31,087 nucleotides of DNA. Source: an uncultured Bacilli bacterium (GTDB taxonomy: Bacteria; Bacillota_I; Bacilli_A; RF39; UBA660). Positions 1-6,398 of this stretch are shown here, piece after piece. Made by a program: the position numbers and the translations under genes. The notes below the pieces were generated by a model. That model did not search any database. It had not been told where the DNA came from and saw nothing but the letters and a program-made list of their open reading frames with translations. The DNA is taken from NCBI GenBank assembly GCA_947626445.1, contig CANQSC010000005.1, positions 1 through 31,087 on the forward strand, in the 5' to 3' direction. Position 1 is the stretch's first letter; the number at the start of each line of letters is the position of its first letter.

Positions 1-2
1 AT

Positions 3-44
3 GATATTTTGCCTAAAGATGATGAAAAAAAAGATAGTGATTAA
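3..44 (+). CDS. C-terminal end of an upstream gene (partial)
   Basis: The reading frame beginning at base 3 gives a short charged tail, DILPKDDEKKDSD, ending in TAA. A Lys/Asp-rich end of this kind is common for proteins in this genome, and a strong terminator follows about 100 bases later, as expected for the end of a transcription unit. Too little remains to name a product. The competing frame from base 1 gives a 22-residue peptide that looks less like a real protein end. Confidence 0.4.
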   Translation, partial: DILPKDDEKKDSD

Positions 45-147
45 TTCACTTCTTTTGACGTGGCCGTGAATAGTAACTATTTTTGTCAATATCCTATCTC
101 AAAATTATCTTTTTTATCTTATATTTTGTCTTTGACAAAATCATTAA

Positions 148-200
148 CCCCTTAGGTATTTTGACAAGTGTATCAAAATAACTTAAGGGGCTATCTTTTT
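148..200 (+). terminator. Rho-independent terminator, long stem
   Basis: The CCCCTTA arm at 148 pairs with TTAAGGGG ending at 190, and the pairing continues through TATTTTGA/TCAAAATA to about 17 base pairs with two small irregularities. A T-rich run (191-200) follows. It ends the gene entering from the left edge. Confidence 0.75.
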
Positions 201-309
201 ATATCAATATCCGAAAAAGGTTCGATTCCTCAATGGTGGAGCTGACTAATCTAAAAACAAACTGTTATGTTTTTAGTTATGGATTTTTAATTGTTATACT
301 ACTAAATAA

Positions 310-585
310 CTAAATTTTATCATAATGAGTCCACATTCTAATAATATGAATTTCTTTTTTTTCTTCATCTACTTCATAAACAATTCGATGTTGTCTATTA
401 ATTCTTCTAGAATAAAGTCCTGATAATTCACCAGTTAATTTTTCATATGATGGTGGATAACAAAAAGGATTTTCCATCATTAGATTTAATATATTTTTAC
501 AATTTTTATCAAGATTAGAATTTTTTAGTTTTAATTTATCTTTTTCTGCCTGTTTAGAAAACTTAATTGTATATATATTTACCAT
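310..585 (-). CDS. yoeB: Txe/YoeB-family mRNA endonuclease toxin
   Basis: A 91-residue protein of normal length for this family. Known YoeB toxins bind the ribosome A site and cleave mRNA at translated codons. The C-terminal half carries the family signature: YEKLTGELSGLYSRRI, then QHRIVYEV, then MWTHYD at the end. By comparison with E. coli YoeB (Glu46, Arg65, His83) the likely catalytic residues are Glu48, Arg67 and His87-Tyr88, and all are present, so the toxin looks active. It is the second gene of a two-gene operon; its start overlaps the antitoxin stop by 7 bases, so translation is probably coupled. Expected control is by the antitoxin and the antitoxin-toxin complex at the upstream operator. 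Confidence 0.93.
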   Translation of the reverse strand: MVNIYTIKFSKQAEKDKLKLKNSNLDKNCKNILNLMMENPFCYPPSYEKLTGELSGLYSRRINRQHRIVYEVDEEKKEIHIIRMWTHYDKI

Positions 586-836
586 TCTTCATCCTTTTCA
601 TATTTTTTTGCTGATTCCCAATTTTCATTTTTTCTTATATTATTAATATTGTTTACATAACCTGGAATGCTTGATAAAAATAATGTTTCTTCAATATTTT
701 TCCATTCATCTTCAGATATTAATACAGCATTTTTTCCCTTATTATTTACAATAGTAATAGGATTAAAACCTACATTAACATCTGATACCAATTGGTATAA
801 GCTTGCTCTAGCATTAGTTATATTTATTGTACTCAT
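579..836 (-). CDS. yefM: Phd/YefM-family antitoxin
   Basis: An 85-residue protein. The N-terminal half (INITNARASLYQLVSDV, then PITIVNNKGKNAVLISEDEW) is the typical Phd/YefM DNA-binding and dimerisation fold. The C-terminal part (residues about 50-85) is charged and should be the flexible segment that wraps the YoeB toxin. The start is fixed by a strong GAGGTGA ribosome site six bases upstream (843-849). It precedes and overlaps the toxin gene, the usual order for this type II toxin-antitoxin family. It probably represses its own promoter, which contains a perfect inverted repeat between the -35 and -10 boxes. Confidence 0.92.
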   Translation of the reverse strand: MSTINITNARASLYQLVSDVNVGFNPITIVNNKGKNAVLISEDEWKNIEETLFLSSIPGYVNNINNIRKNENWESAKKYEKDEEW

Positions 837-855
837 TATTAATCACCTCATTTAC

Positions 856-884
856 ATTATAACGTACTTTTTTACGTACGTCAA
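856..884 (-). promoter_or_regulatory. Promoter and operator of the yefM-yoeB operon
   Basis: On the minus strand, -35 TTGACG (879-884) and -10 TATAAT (856-861) are separated by exactly 17 bases. The spacer contains the inverted repeat ACGTAC...GTACGT, so a bound antitoxin dimer would cover the promoter. E. coli YefM sites also contain a TGTACA-type hexamer palindrome, so the resemblance in layout is good. Confidence 0.85.
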
Positions 885-926
885 GTATCTAATATTATTA
901 TATGCAGTAATTAAATAAAAATGTAT

Positions 927-953
927 CAAAAAGGAAGAGTATTAACCTCTTCC
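927..953 (-). terminator. Terminator of the transglutaminase-like gene
   Basis: Read on the minus strand, GGAAGAG and CTCTTCC form a 7-base-pair stem with a 7-base loop (933-953), followed by TTTTT. It lies about 80 bases past the stop codon of the 1031-1636 gene. Confidence 0.7.
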
Positions 954-1030
954 AAAATATCAACGAACAAACAAAAAGTTTGTTTAATACTTCATTGGTG
1001 CCCTAAAGGAAGGAGTACGACAACTTTTAT

Positions 1031-1636
1031 TTAATAACTATAATCATATATTTGATTTACACCTAATTCCTGTAATTTATAATATTTTTTGAGTACTAAC
1101 CCAATTTCTTTTACATTATCATCTGGATATTTAGTCATTAATGTATCATCCATAATTTTTAGTTCTACTGGTTCTAAATCATAGTTTACTATTCTAAAGA
1201 CAAAGTTATTATAAGCATCAAATAAATATTCATTGTTATTATCCTTTAAAGTAACAACTACATGATTAGCTGTAAGAGGTGTCGCCCTATGCCAAGTATC
1301 TGTTTCATCAACTTTTACGTATAATAAATTCGAATTAAAACCTAATATTTTCATGATATCATTTATTAATAAATTTATATGTCGGCAACATCCTACTCCA
1401 TACATCACTTGTGCCTCTTCAGCCATATTAGGTAAATTTAAGTAATTAAATGATGATGAATATTTCATATCACTATTAAAACTAAAGTGTCCATTTTTAA
1501 GTAATTTAACTATTATTGAATAACAATCCAAACTGTCTTTTATACAATGACTTTGTATATCTTCTTTTAAAGATTGTAAAAATTTTTGATAACAATTATT
1601 AATTATTAATTTATCATTTTCTGTTAAATAAATCAT
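1031..1636 (-). CDS. Transglutaminase-like / papain-like fold protein
   Basis: A 201-residue cytosolic protein. A probable Cys-His-Asp triad is visible in the correct order for a transglutaminase-like fold: GVGCCRH (Cys83 or Cys84, at the start of a helix), then ANHVVV (His125) and LFDAYN (Asp140). The family includes proteases and amidases, so peptide or amide bond cleavage is a reasonable expectation, but the substrate cannot be told. There is no signal peptide. The start is supported by AGGAGG (1641-1646). Upstream lies a perfect TATTGTC/GACAATA palindrome that may be an operator. It stands alone between the toxin-antitoxin operon and the small toxin-like locus. Confidence 0.65.
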   Translation of the reverse strand: MIYLTENDKLIINNCYQKFLQSLKEDIQSHCIKDSLDCYSIIVKLLKNGHFSFNSDMKYSSSFNYLNLPNMAEEAQVMYGVGCCRHINLLINDIMKILGFNSNLLYVKVDETDTWHRATPLTANHVVVTLKDNNNEYLFDAYNNFVFRIVNYDLEPVELKIMDDTLMTKYPDDNVKEIGLVLKKYYKLQELGVNQIYDYSY

Positions 1637-1662
1637 TTAAAGCCTCCTAAAATTATATGAAA

Positions 1663-1679
1663 TATTGTCTATGACAATA
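1663..1679. promoter_or_regulatory. Perfect 7-base-pair palindrome, candidate operator
   Basis: TATTGTC-TAT-GACAATA lies 27 bases upstream of the start codon of the transglutaminase-like gene. A similar palindrome, ATTTTGTC-TTT-GACAAAAT, lies at 123-141. Both share TTGTC-N3-GACAA. No regulator is assigned. Confidence 0.4.
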
Positions 1680-1723
1680 AGCAAGTATGTTTTTTAAATT
1701 GTCAATGTTTTTATATAAAATTA

Positions 1724-1752
1724 TTGTGTCAAGAACAAACGTTTGATATAAT
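1724..1752 (+). promoter_or_regulatory. Promoter of the small hydrophobic peptide gene
   Basis: -35 TTGTGT (1724-1729) and a consensus -10 TATAAT (1747-1752) are separated by 17 bases. The predicted start of transcription (about 1759) coincides with the first base of the long inverted repeat that frames the gene. Confidence 0.7.
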
Positions 1753-1758
1753 GTTCAT

Positions 1759-2000
1759 GGATACATTTGAAATATATCAGATGTTTTCCCTTTCAATTAT
1801 CAAAAGATAAGAGAAAGGTGGTTCATTATGACAAAAAGAGAAGCATCTCTATTTATTATAATCCTACTATTATTCTTCATAGTAATCACCTTACTATTTA
1901 GATAATAAAAACATCTGATCTCAACAATCGTTGATTTCAGATGCACTCCATAAGGGATAACATCTGATTCCTGCAATCAAATGTATCCTTTTTTTATTTT
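1759..2000 (+). ncRNA. Self-complementary transcript of a type I toxin-like locus
   Basis: The predicted mRNA runs from about 1759 to the T-run at 1987-2000. GGATACATTTGA (1759-1770) pairs with 1977-1988, TCAGATGTT (1777-1785) with 1959-1967, and CCCTT (1788-1792) with 1952-1956, closing the RNA end to end. A second copy of AACATCTGA (1910-1918) competes for the same 5' segment, and also pairs locally with TCAGATG (1937-1943). The alternative pairings could switch the ribosome site between open and closed. The last stem plus the T-run acts as the terminator. Confidence 0.55.
1828..1905 (+). CDS. 25-residue hydrophobic peptide, type I toxin-like
   Basis: The peptide starts MTKREASLF, continues with an unbroken hydrophobic stretch of about 16 residues (Ile, Leu, Phe, Val) and ends LLFR. 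This matches the general look of membrane-acting type I toxins of Firmicutes, such as the short holin-like, Fst and TxpA peptides: a charged start, then one membrane helix. A good ribosome site (AAAGGTGG, 1814-1821) lies seven bases upstream. The gene sits in a transcript whose two ends are complementary (1759-1792 with 1952-1988), and a terminator T-run follows. It was recognised from layout and hydrophobicity, not from a confident family match. Confidence 0.6.
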   Translation: MTKREASLFIIILLLFFIVITLLFR

Positions 2001-2023
2001 ATTCAAGTTCCCTTGATATATTT

Positions 2024-2052
2024 ATAATAACATAAAAACAACTTTTTTGCAA
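2024..2052 (-). promoter_or_regulatory. Possible antisense promoter toward the small toxin locus
   Basis: On the minus strand, TTGCAA (2047-2052) and TATTAT (2024-2029) are spaced by 17 bases and would drive an RNA antisense to the 3' half of the toxin transcript. It overlaps the ssrA terminator, so the match may be fortuitous. Confidence 0.3.
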
Positions 2053-2057
2053 GTTGT
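2034..2057 (-). terminator. Terminator of ssrA
   Basis: Read on the minus strand, ACAACTT and AAGTTGT form a 7-base-pair stem (2038-2057), followed by TTTTATG. It lies 60 bases beyond the tmRNA 3' CCA. A second hairpin, ACTCGAA/TTCGAGT, lies between them (about 2081-2104). Confidence 0.7.
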
Positions 2058-2116
2058 CTTTACGTTATAACGTTATACATACTCGAATTATAAATAGTTC
2101 GAGTTTCCTATCAATC

Positions 2117-2478
2117 TGGTGGAGTAGAGGGGAATCGAACCCCTGTCCAAACAATTCTATTATAAAACATCTACAAGTTTAGTTAGAATTAAATTTAATA
2201 TTAGTTACGGATCTAACTCACCAAAAACTAATACGATTCTTATAAAAATTCTTAATAATTTCTAAGAAAAAAATTATTATATATCTTATGTTTATGAACC
2301 CTATATTTACCCCATAAGATAAAGTAAATAAGAGCCTTCTTATACCTTAAACTAGGCTGCTACAGGAGCAAAAGAAGCGGAAACGTAATTTTCTCCGTTT
2401 ATTTTTTTGATGCATTTTAAGTATGCCTACTACTTGCCGTCTTATCTAGTTATTGCTGTCGATACCATGTGCTACCCC
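2117..2478 (-). ncRNA. ssrA: Transfer-messenger RNA (tmRNA)
   Basis: A 362-nt RNA that rescues stalled ribosomes and tags the unfinished protein for proteolysis. The 5' end GGGGTAG (2472-2478) pairs with CTACTCC next to an encoded A-CCA end (2117-2126), forming the tRNA-like acceptor. The T arm with GGTTCGATTCC is at about 2128-2147. The tag frame is read from about 2357 upward and ends ...GENYVSASFAPVAA followed by TAG; the small non-polar ending is what ClpXP/FtsH-type proteases recognise. It has its own promoter (2490-2518) and terminator. The resume codon was not fixed with certainty. Confidence 0.95.
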
Positions 2479-2489
2479 ATGTGCTTAAC

Positions 2490-2518
2490 ATTTTAACACA
2501 AAATATAATAATATGCAA
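2490..2518 (-). promoter_or_regulatory. Promoter of ssrA
   Basis: On the minus strand, -35 TTGCAT (2513-2518) and -10 TAAAAT (2490-2495) are separated by 17 bases. Transcription would start a few bases before the mature tmRNA 5' end. It is back to back with the promoter of the Cys-repeat protein gene. Confidence 0.75.
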
Positions 2519-2522
2519 CAAC

Positions 2523-2551
2523 TTGACTTTTAACTTGTTCTAGTGTATTAT
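2523..2551 (+). promoter_or_regulatory. Promoter of the envelope cluster
   Basis: -35 TTGACT (2523-2528) and -10 TATTAT (2546-2551) are 17 bases apart, 26 bases before the start codon at 2578. A GGGGGAT ribosome site follows at 2567-2573. Confidence 0.8.
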
Positions 2552-2577
2552 AAACCTTAATTAAATGGGGGATAGCT

Positions 2578-4416
2578 ATGAAGAAAAAAGAAGTTGAAAA
2601 TGAAGTTGAAACTAAAGAAGTAATCAAAGAAGAAAGTAAAGTTAGTATTCATCCTGATTGGGTATCAATTGCGATTAAATTATTGATTTTAATTGGCTTT
2701 ATCTTTTTATTGATTTTTGCGATAACAAATATTAAAAAAAGTGGAGAAAATAAAACTCTTAATAAAAATATCGAACTTATGCGTTCTAGTGCTTATACTT
2801 ATTTTAAAGAAGAAGAAAATCGTCCTGTAGAAGAAAATGAAGAAATTGATATATCTTTAGGGGATATGATTGCTTCTGATATGATTGAAGAATTAAAATT
2901 ATCTAAAAAAGTAATATGTGATAAAGAAGCTAGTTATATTGCCGTTACTAAAGTTAGTGATGTTAAATATAATTTAGAGGTTAGTTTAACTTGTGGTAAA
3001 AAAAGTAAAACAGAAAATTATGTTTTAAATTATAGTTCTTTAAAAAACAAAGGAAGTAGTAATAGTAAAGAAACTGAAAAAATAAGTAATACTGTGTCTC
3101 CTAGTGAAGGAGAAACAACAATGTATGAACAACGAAGAACGATTCAAGCTGAAGCTCGTTATGAATGTCCTGATGGTTTTACGTTAGTTGGAACTAAATG
3201 TTATAGTAATGTTGCGGTTTTAAAAGCTAGTGCTGTACCTATTTATAATATTAAGCCTGCTAAAAATATTCCGGCTAGTTATCATCGTGAAGAAGTTGAT
3301 TATGAATATACTGAACCTTTAAGAGACAGTCGTGTTGCCTTAACATGTCCAAATGGTTATAATTTAGTCAATAATAAATGTGAAAAATTAGAAAATCCTT
3401 ATTCTAAAAATAAATATACTTATTCATGTCCTGATGGTTATACTTTAGTTAATACTAAATGTGTTAAGACTGAACCGATGAATGTTAAAAACGCTATTTA
3501 TAAATGTTATAGTGGAACAATATCTAGTGATAATCGTTGTCAGATTATTAAAAATGCTAATGTTTCTTGTAAAGCGGGAAAATATGATAGTAGTAAAAAG
3601 ATGTGTTATATTGAGATAAATGCTACTCCTAATTATAGTGCTTGGAAAGATAAAGGAATTGTTGAATCTAAGAAAACAAAGACGAATACTACTAAAACTA
3701 AATATGTTTATATTGGTAAAACTAAAAATGGTAAATATCGTTATCGTAAATATACAAGAACTCTTAAAAATTATTCTTGTGTTGCAGGTGTTTATGCTGG
3801 TAATGGCGTATGCCGTTATTATCATGAAAATTATTTTAAATATTCTTGTAGTGAAGGTACCTTACAAGGTAAACAATGTGTTACATATAAAAATGCTGTA
3901 AAAATATCTAGTGGTTCTAGTTCATGTCCAAGTGGTTATGTTAAAAATGGTAATAATTGTACAAGAACTATTAGTGCTACAAAAACGGTATCTAAAACAT
4001 ATTATTGTAAAGCAGGAAGTACAGTAACAGCTGATAAAAAATGTTTAATAACAACTAAGGCCTCTACAACCGTATCTAAAGATGGATATGCTTGTCCAGA
4101 TGGTTATGATAAAATTGGTAGTGGTTCATCTACTAAATGTCGTAAGAAAGTAGTAACACCTGGTTATTATTATTGTCATGATGATGATGCCGTTTTAGAT
4201 AATGACCGTTGTATCACAGCATCTGTTTCAACATTTAAAGGTTATAAATGTCCAAGTGGTTATGAATTAGCGGGCAATTATTGTTATAAATATACAAATA
4301 CCGAAACTATTCGAGCTACTAAAATAGCTGGTAGTGTATTAAATGAAGAAGTCATTTGGAGTGCATCAAGAAGATTAGATGGTTGGACCTTCACAGGTAA
4401 TACTAAAAAAGTTTAA
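2578..4416 (+). CDS. Membrane-anchored protein with about 12 Cys-pair repeats
   Basis: A 612-residue protein with a charged cytosolic start (1-28), one membrane helix (about 29-50), and a long presumed extracellular part. From residue about 195 to 590 there are roughly twelve short units, each with two cysteines 8-15 residues apart. The best conserved read C-P-D-G-Y-x-L-V-x-x-K-C; others are CPSGYELAGNYC or CKAGSTVTADKKC. Basic Tyr/Lys/Thr-rich stretches separate them. The units probably form small disulfide-stapled loops, as in other Cys-repeat adhesins, but no named family is recognised. The gene has its own promoter and a terminator that overlaps its stop codon. The C-terminus (WSASRRLDGWTFTGNTKKV) lacks a wall-sorting motif. 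Confidence 0.7.
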   Translation: MKKKEVENEVETKEVIKEESKVSIHPDWVSIAIKLLILIGFIFLLIFAITNIKKSGENKTLNKNIELMRSSAYTYFKEEENRPVEENEEIDISLGDMIASDMIEELKLSKKVICDKEASYIAVTKVSDVKYNLEVSLTCGKKSKTENYVLNYSSLKNKGSSNSKETEKISNTVSPSEGETTMYEQRRTIQAEARYECPDGFTLVGTKCYSNVAVLKASAVPIYNIKPAKNIPASYHREEVDYEYTEPLRDSRVALTCPNGYNLVNNKCEKLENPYSKNKYTYSCPDGYTLVNTKCVKTEPMNVKNAIYKCYSGTISSDNRCQIIKNANVSCKAGKYDSSKKMCYIEINATPNYSAWKDKGIVESKKTKTNTTKTKYVYIGKTKNGKYRYRKYTRTLKNYSCVAGVYAGNGVCRYYHENYFKYSCSEGTLQGKQCVTYKNAVKISSGSSSCPSGYVKNGNNCTRTISATKTVSKTYYCKAGSTVTADKKCLITTKASTTVSKDGYACPDGYDKIGSGSSTKCRKKVVTPGYYYCHDDDAVLDNDRCITASVSTFKGYKCPSGYELAGNYCYKYTNTETIRATKIAGSVLNEEVIWSASRRLDGWTFTGNTKKV

Positions 4417-4438
4417 GAAGATTTTTCTTCTTTTTTGT
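4415..4438 (+). terminator. Terminator overlapping the stop codon of the Cys-repeat gene
   Basis: AAGAAG (4415-4420) pairs with CTTCTT (4427-4432) around a six-base loop, followed by more T residues. The stem begins inside the TAA stop. Confidence 0.7.
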
Positions 4439-4465
4439 TTTATAATATAAATAGGAGTTGATAAT

Positions 4466-4909
4466 ATGTCTTGTTTTGAAAAAGTAAAAGAGTTTAAAAA
4501 AAAGTATCCTCAGACAATTGCTTGGCGGTTGTATCAAAATTCAAGTATCGTCGAAGAACATTTAAATCCTGATGAAGAAATCCTTTATGCTTTTGCAGGT
4601 CAAAAAAATGATAGCTTTCTAGATTTTTTTACAACAGCTGTTGTGGTTTTAACCAATAAACGAATTTTAATTGGCCAAAAAAGAGTTTTATTTGGTTATA
4701 GTCTTAATTCCATTACTCCTGATTTATTTAATGATATGCAAATCTTTAGAGGATTATTATGGGGTAAAGTAACAATTGATACAGTTAAAGAAACCGTTAT
4801 TCTTACTAATTTAGATAAAAAATCTTTAATTGAAATTGAAACAACTATAACTGAATTTATGATGGAAGAAAAGAAAAAATATGGCTACCGAAGAGTTGAA
4901 AAAGACTAA
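4466..4909 (+). CDS. PH-domain-like cytosolic protein
   Basis: A 147-residue protein without membrane segments. From residue about 35 to 135 it looks like a bacterial pleckstrin-homology-type fold (YokE-like): NPDEEILYAFAG, then TTAVVVLTNKRILIGQK, a basic strand pattern, and a last helix ITEFMMEEKKKYGY. The VLTNKRIL motif is the most typical element. The function of such proteins is unknown; several are found next to membrane proteins. The start is supported by AGGAG (4453-4457). Its last 29 bases overlap the next gene in a different frame, so the two are probably translated together. Confidence 0.6.
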   Translation: MSCFEKVKEFKKKYPQTIAWRLYQNSSIVEEHLNPDEEILYAFAGQKNDSFLDFFTTAVVVLTNKRILIGQKRVLFGYSLNSITPDLFNDMQIFRGLLWGKVTIDTVKETVILTNLDKKSLIEIETTITEFMMEEKKKYGYRRVEKD

Positions 4910-6002
4910 ATTAAAAAGAAGATTTTATCTATTAGTATTTGTTTTATTAATTGTGGTAATTAGTTGTTATAATTTTTTTAAAGTTAAAAATTATAGTAAA
5001 GAATATTCTAGAGATGATGTTTTAATTAAAGAATCATATAATAAAGAACAAAATAGTTATTTATTTCATTTTAATTATTTAGATGAAGATTATGTTTATG
5101 CTCTTTATAAAGATTATTCTTGGCAAAAGAAGTTAGTTAAAAAAATTGATATTTTAAAGAATGATAATGAGACCTGTTTAGTTATTAAAAGTGACTATTT
5201 AAACTTTTATCCTTTATGTCGAAGTAATGGTGAACAAGTATCTTACTTATTAACTAGTGAGGAAATGAAATCTAATTTTAATTTACCAAATATAACTTAT
5301 GAAGAAGAAACTAAATATAATGATATTACCATTTATAATTATTTTTATCATAATTATTATTTATGGAATTATCGAGGTTTTGATTATTTAAGTTCTACTA
5401 AAAATGAGAAAATTGATTTATTTGATAAAGATGTTTATGACCCTAAATTAATTATTAAAACTGATAACTATTTATTTGTACCTGATTATGATTCTAATTA
5501 TTATTTTTCTAAAGTATATTTAATTAATGCTTTAAATGGTAAAGTAAGTACTTGGGATTTAGATAAAACTATTTATTTTGATAGTGTTGTTTTAGGAATA
5601 ATAAATAATGAAGTATATTTATTAGATAAACATGAAGAGATTGAATGGAAGCTTAATTTAGCTAAAAAGAAAATTGAAAAAATTGGAAGTAAAAATAAGA
5701 ATGGTCTATTTTATGATAATGAATGGCTTAAGTTAAGTTTAAATAAAATTAGTGAAGAAAAAGAATTTAAGGGATTAAATTCAATTACTTTTACTAGTGA
5801 TAAAGGTTTAAAAGCTAATATTTTAGATAATTATATTAAACTTAAAAATGAAGATGTTAAAATTATTGGTTTTAATAATGATACTGTATATTATTTAATT
5901 GATGATGTTTTATATGAGTATTCTTTTACTTTTGGAGAAGTTAAATTATTAAGTAAATTTGAATGGAATTTTAATAATTTAAATACTATTTTTATTTTCT
6001 AG
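4881..6002 (+). CDS. Single-pass membrane protein of unknown function
   Basis: A 373-residue protein with a basic N-terminus (KKTKLKRR), one membrane helix at about residues 14-33 and a long outside domain rich in Tyr, Asp, Asn and Lys. Repeated strand-turn patterns such as DNYLFVPDYDSNYYF, NALNGKVSTWDL and GLFYDNEWLKLSL resemble beta-propeller or WD-like sheets, but no family is recognised. The start overlaps the PH-type gene by 29 bases; a TTG at 4896 is an alternative start. No terminator is visible after it, and the LysM gene follows 53 bases later. Confidence 0.6.
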   Translation: MATEELKKTKLKRRFYLLVFVLLIVVISCYNFFKVKNYSKEYSRDDVLIKESYNKEQNSYLFHFNYLDEDYVYALYKDYSWQKKLVKKIDILKNDNETCLVIKSDYLNFYPLCRSNGEQVSYLLTSEEMKSNFNLPNITYEEETKYNDITIYNYFYHNYYLWNYRGFDYLSSTKNEKIDLFDKDVYDPKLIIKTDNYLFVPDYDSNYYFSKVYLINALNGKVSTWDLDKTIYFDSVVLGIINNEVYLLDKHEEIEWKLNLAKKKIEKIGSKNKNGLFYDNEWLKLSLNKISEEKEFKGLNSITFTSDKGLKANILDNYIKLKNEDVKIIGFNNDTVYYLIDDVLYEYSFTFGEVKLLSKFEWNFNNLNTIFIF

Positions 6003-6055
6003 ATATTTGTACCACTTTTAGAAAATTGACATACTTTATACTAGGAGTGATAAAG

Positions 6056-6289
6056 ATGTATGAACATTATATTTTAGAAGATGGGGAAAATTTAGATACA
6101 ATATGTAATAATCTTCATTTAGATAAAAAAATGATTATGGAATTAAATCATATTAGTAGTGAAGATGAAGTTAGAAGTGGAAGACAAATTAAAGTACCAG
6201 TAAGTGATCCAAGTTATTATAATACTTATACCATTGAAAGAGGCGATACGATTTTTATGGGGAATAATGGGTTATGTTATATAAATTAA
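6056..6289 (+). pseudogene. LysM-repeat protein, 5' part (interrupted gene)
   Basis: The start at ATG 6056 is chosen because an AGGAGTG ribosome site lies just upstream (6042-6048). Codons to 6244 encode LysM 1 (HYILEDGENLDTICNN... IKVPV) and the start of LysM 2 (YNTYTIERGDT). LysM domains bind peptidoglycan glycans. After the GATAC at 6245-6249 the frame runs into unrelated residues and stops at 6289. The missing remainder is found intact and in frame at 12144-12404, so the gene was split by insertion of the element between. The rejoined protein would have 149 residues and three LysM repeats. It has no signal peptide. Confidence 0.85.
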
Positions 6290-6291
6290 AG

Positions 6292-6355
6292 AAAAATACT
6301 GTAAAAGACGAGAAAAAAAATACTGTAAAAGACGAGAAAAAATCGTCTTTTTTTG
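6292..6355 (+). terminator. Terminator with a duplicated 24-nt unit at the element's left end
   Basis: AAAAGACGA (6327-6335) pairs with TCGTCTTTT (6343-6351), followed by T residues. The 5' arm and its flank (AAATACTGTAAAAGACGAG) occur twice with a 24-base period (about 6294 and 6318), so either copy can form the stem. It should block transcription entering the element from the LysM promoter. Confidence 0.75.
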
Positions 6356-6398
6356 TTATAATTATATCGATAAATGACTTTGAATGGAGTATGGTTTT

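Noticed and set aside
667..918. 83-codon open frame on the plus strand across the antitoxin gene
   Set aside because: It is the opposite-strand shadow of yefM and its promoter, with no ribosome site.
2081..2104. Hairpin ACTCGAA/TTCGAGT as the main ssrA terminator
   Set aside because: It lacks a T-run; the next stem at 2038-2057 followed by TTTT is the better candidate.
3445..3901. Open frames of 126 codons (minus) and 93 codons (plus) inside the Cys-repeat gene
   Set aside because: Low-complexity Ile/Phe/Ser translations created by the repeated codons of the real gene; no start signals.
3421..4260. DNA tandem repeat or CRISPR-like array in the Cys-repeat gene
   Set aside because: Units are similar at protein level only; spacing and bases vary, and the frame is continuous.
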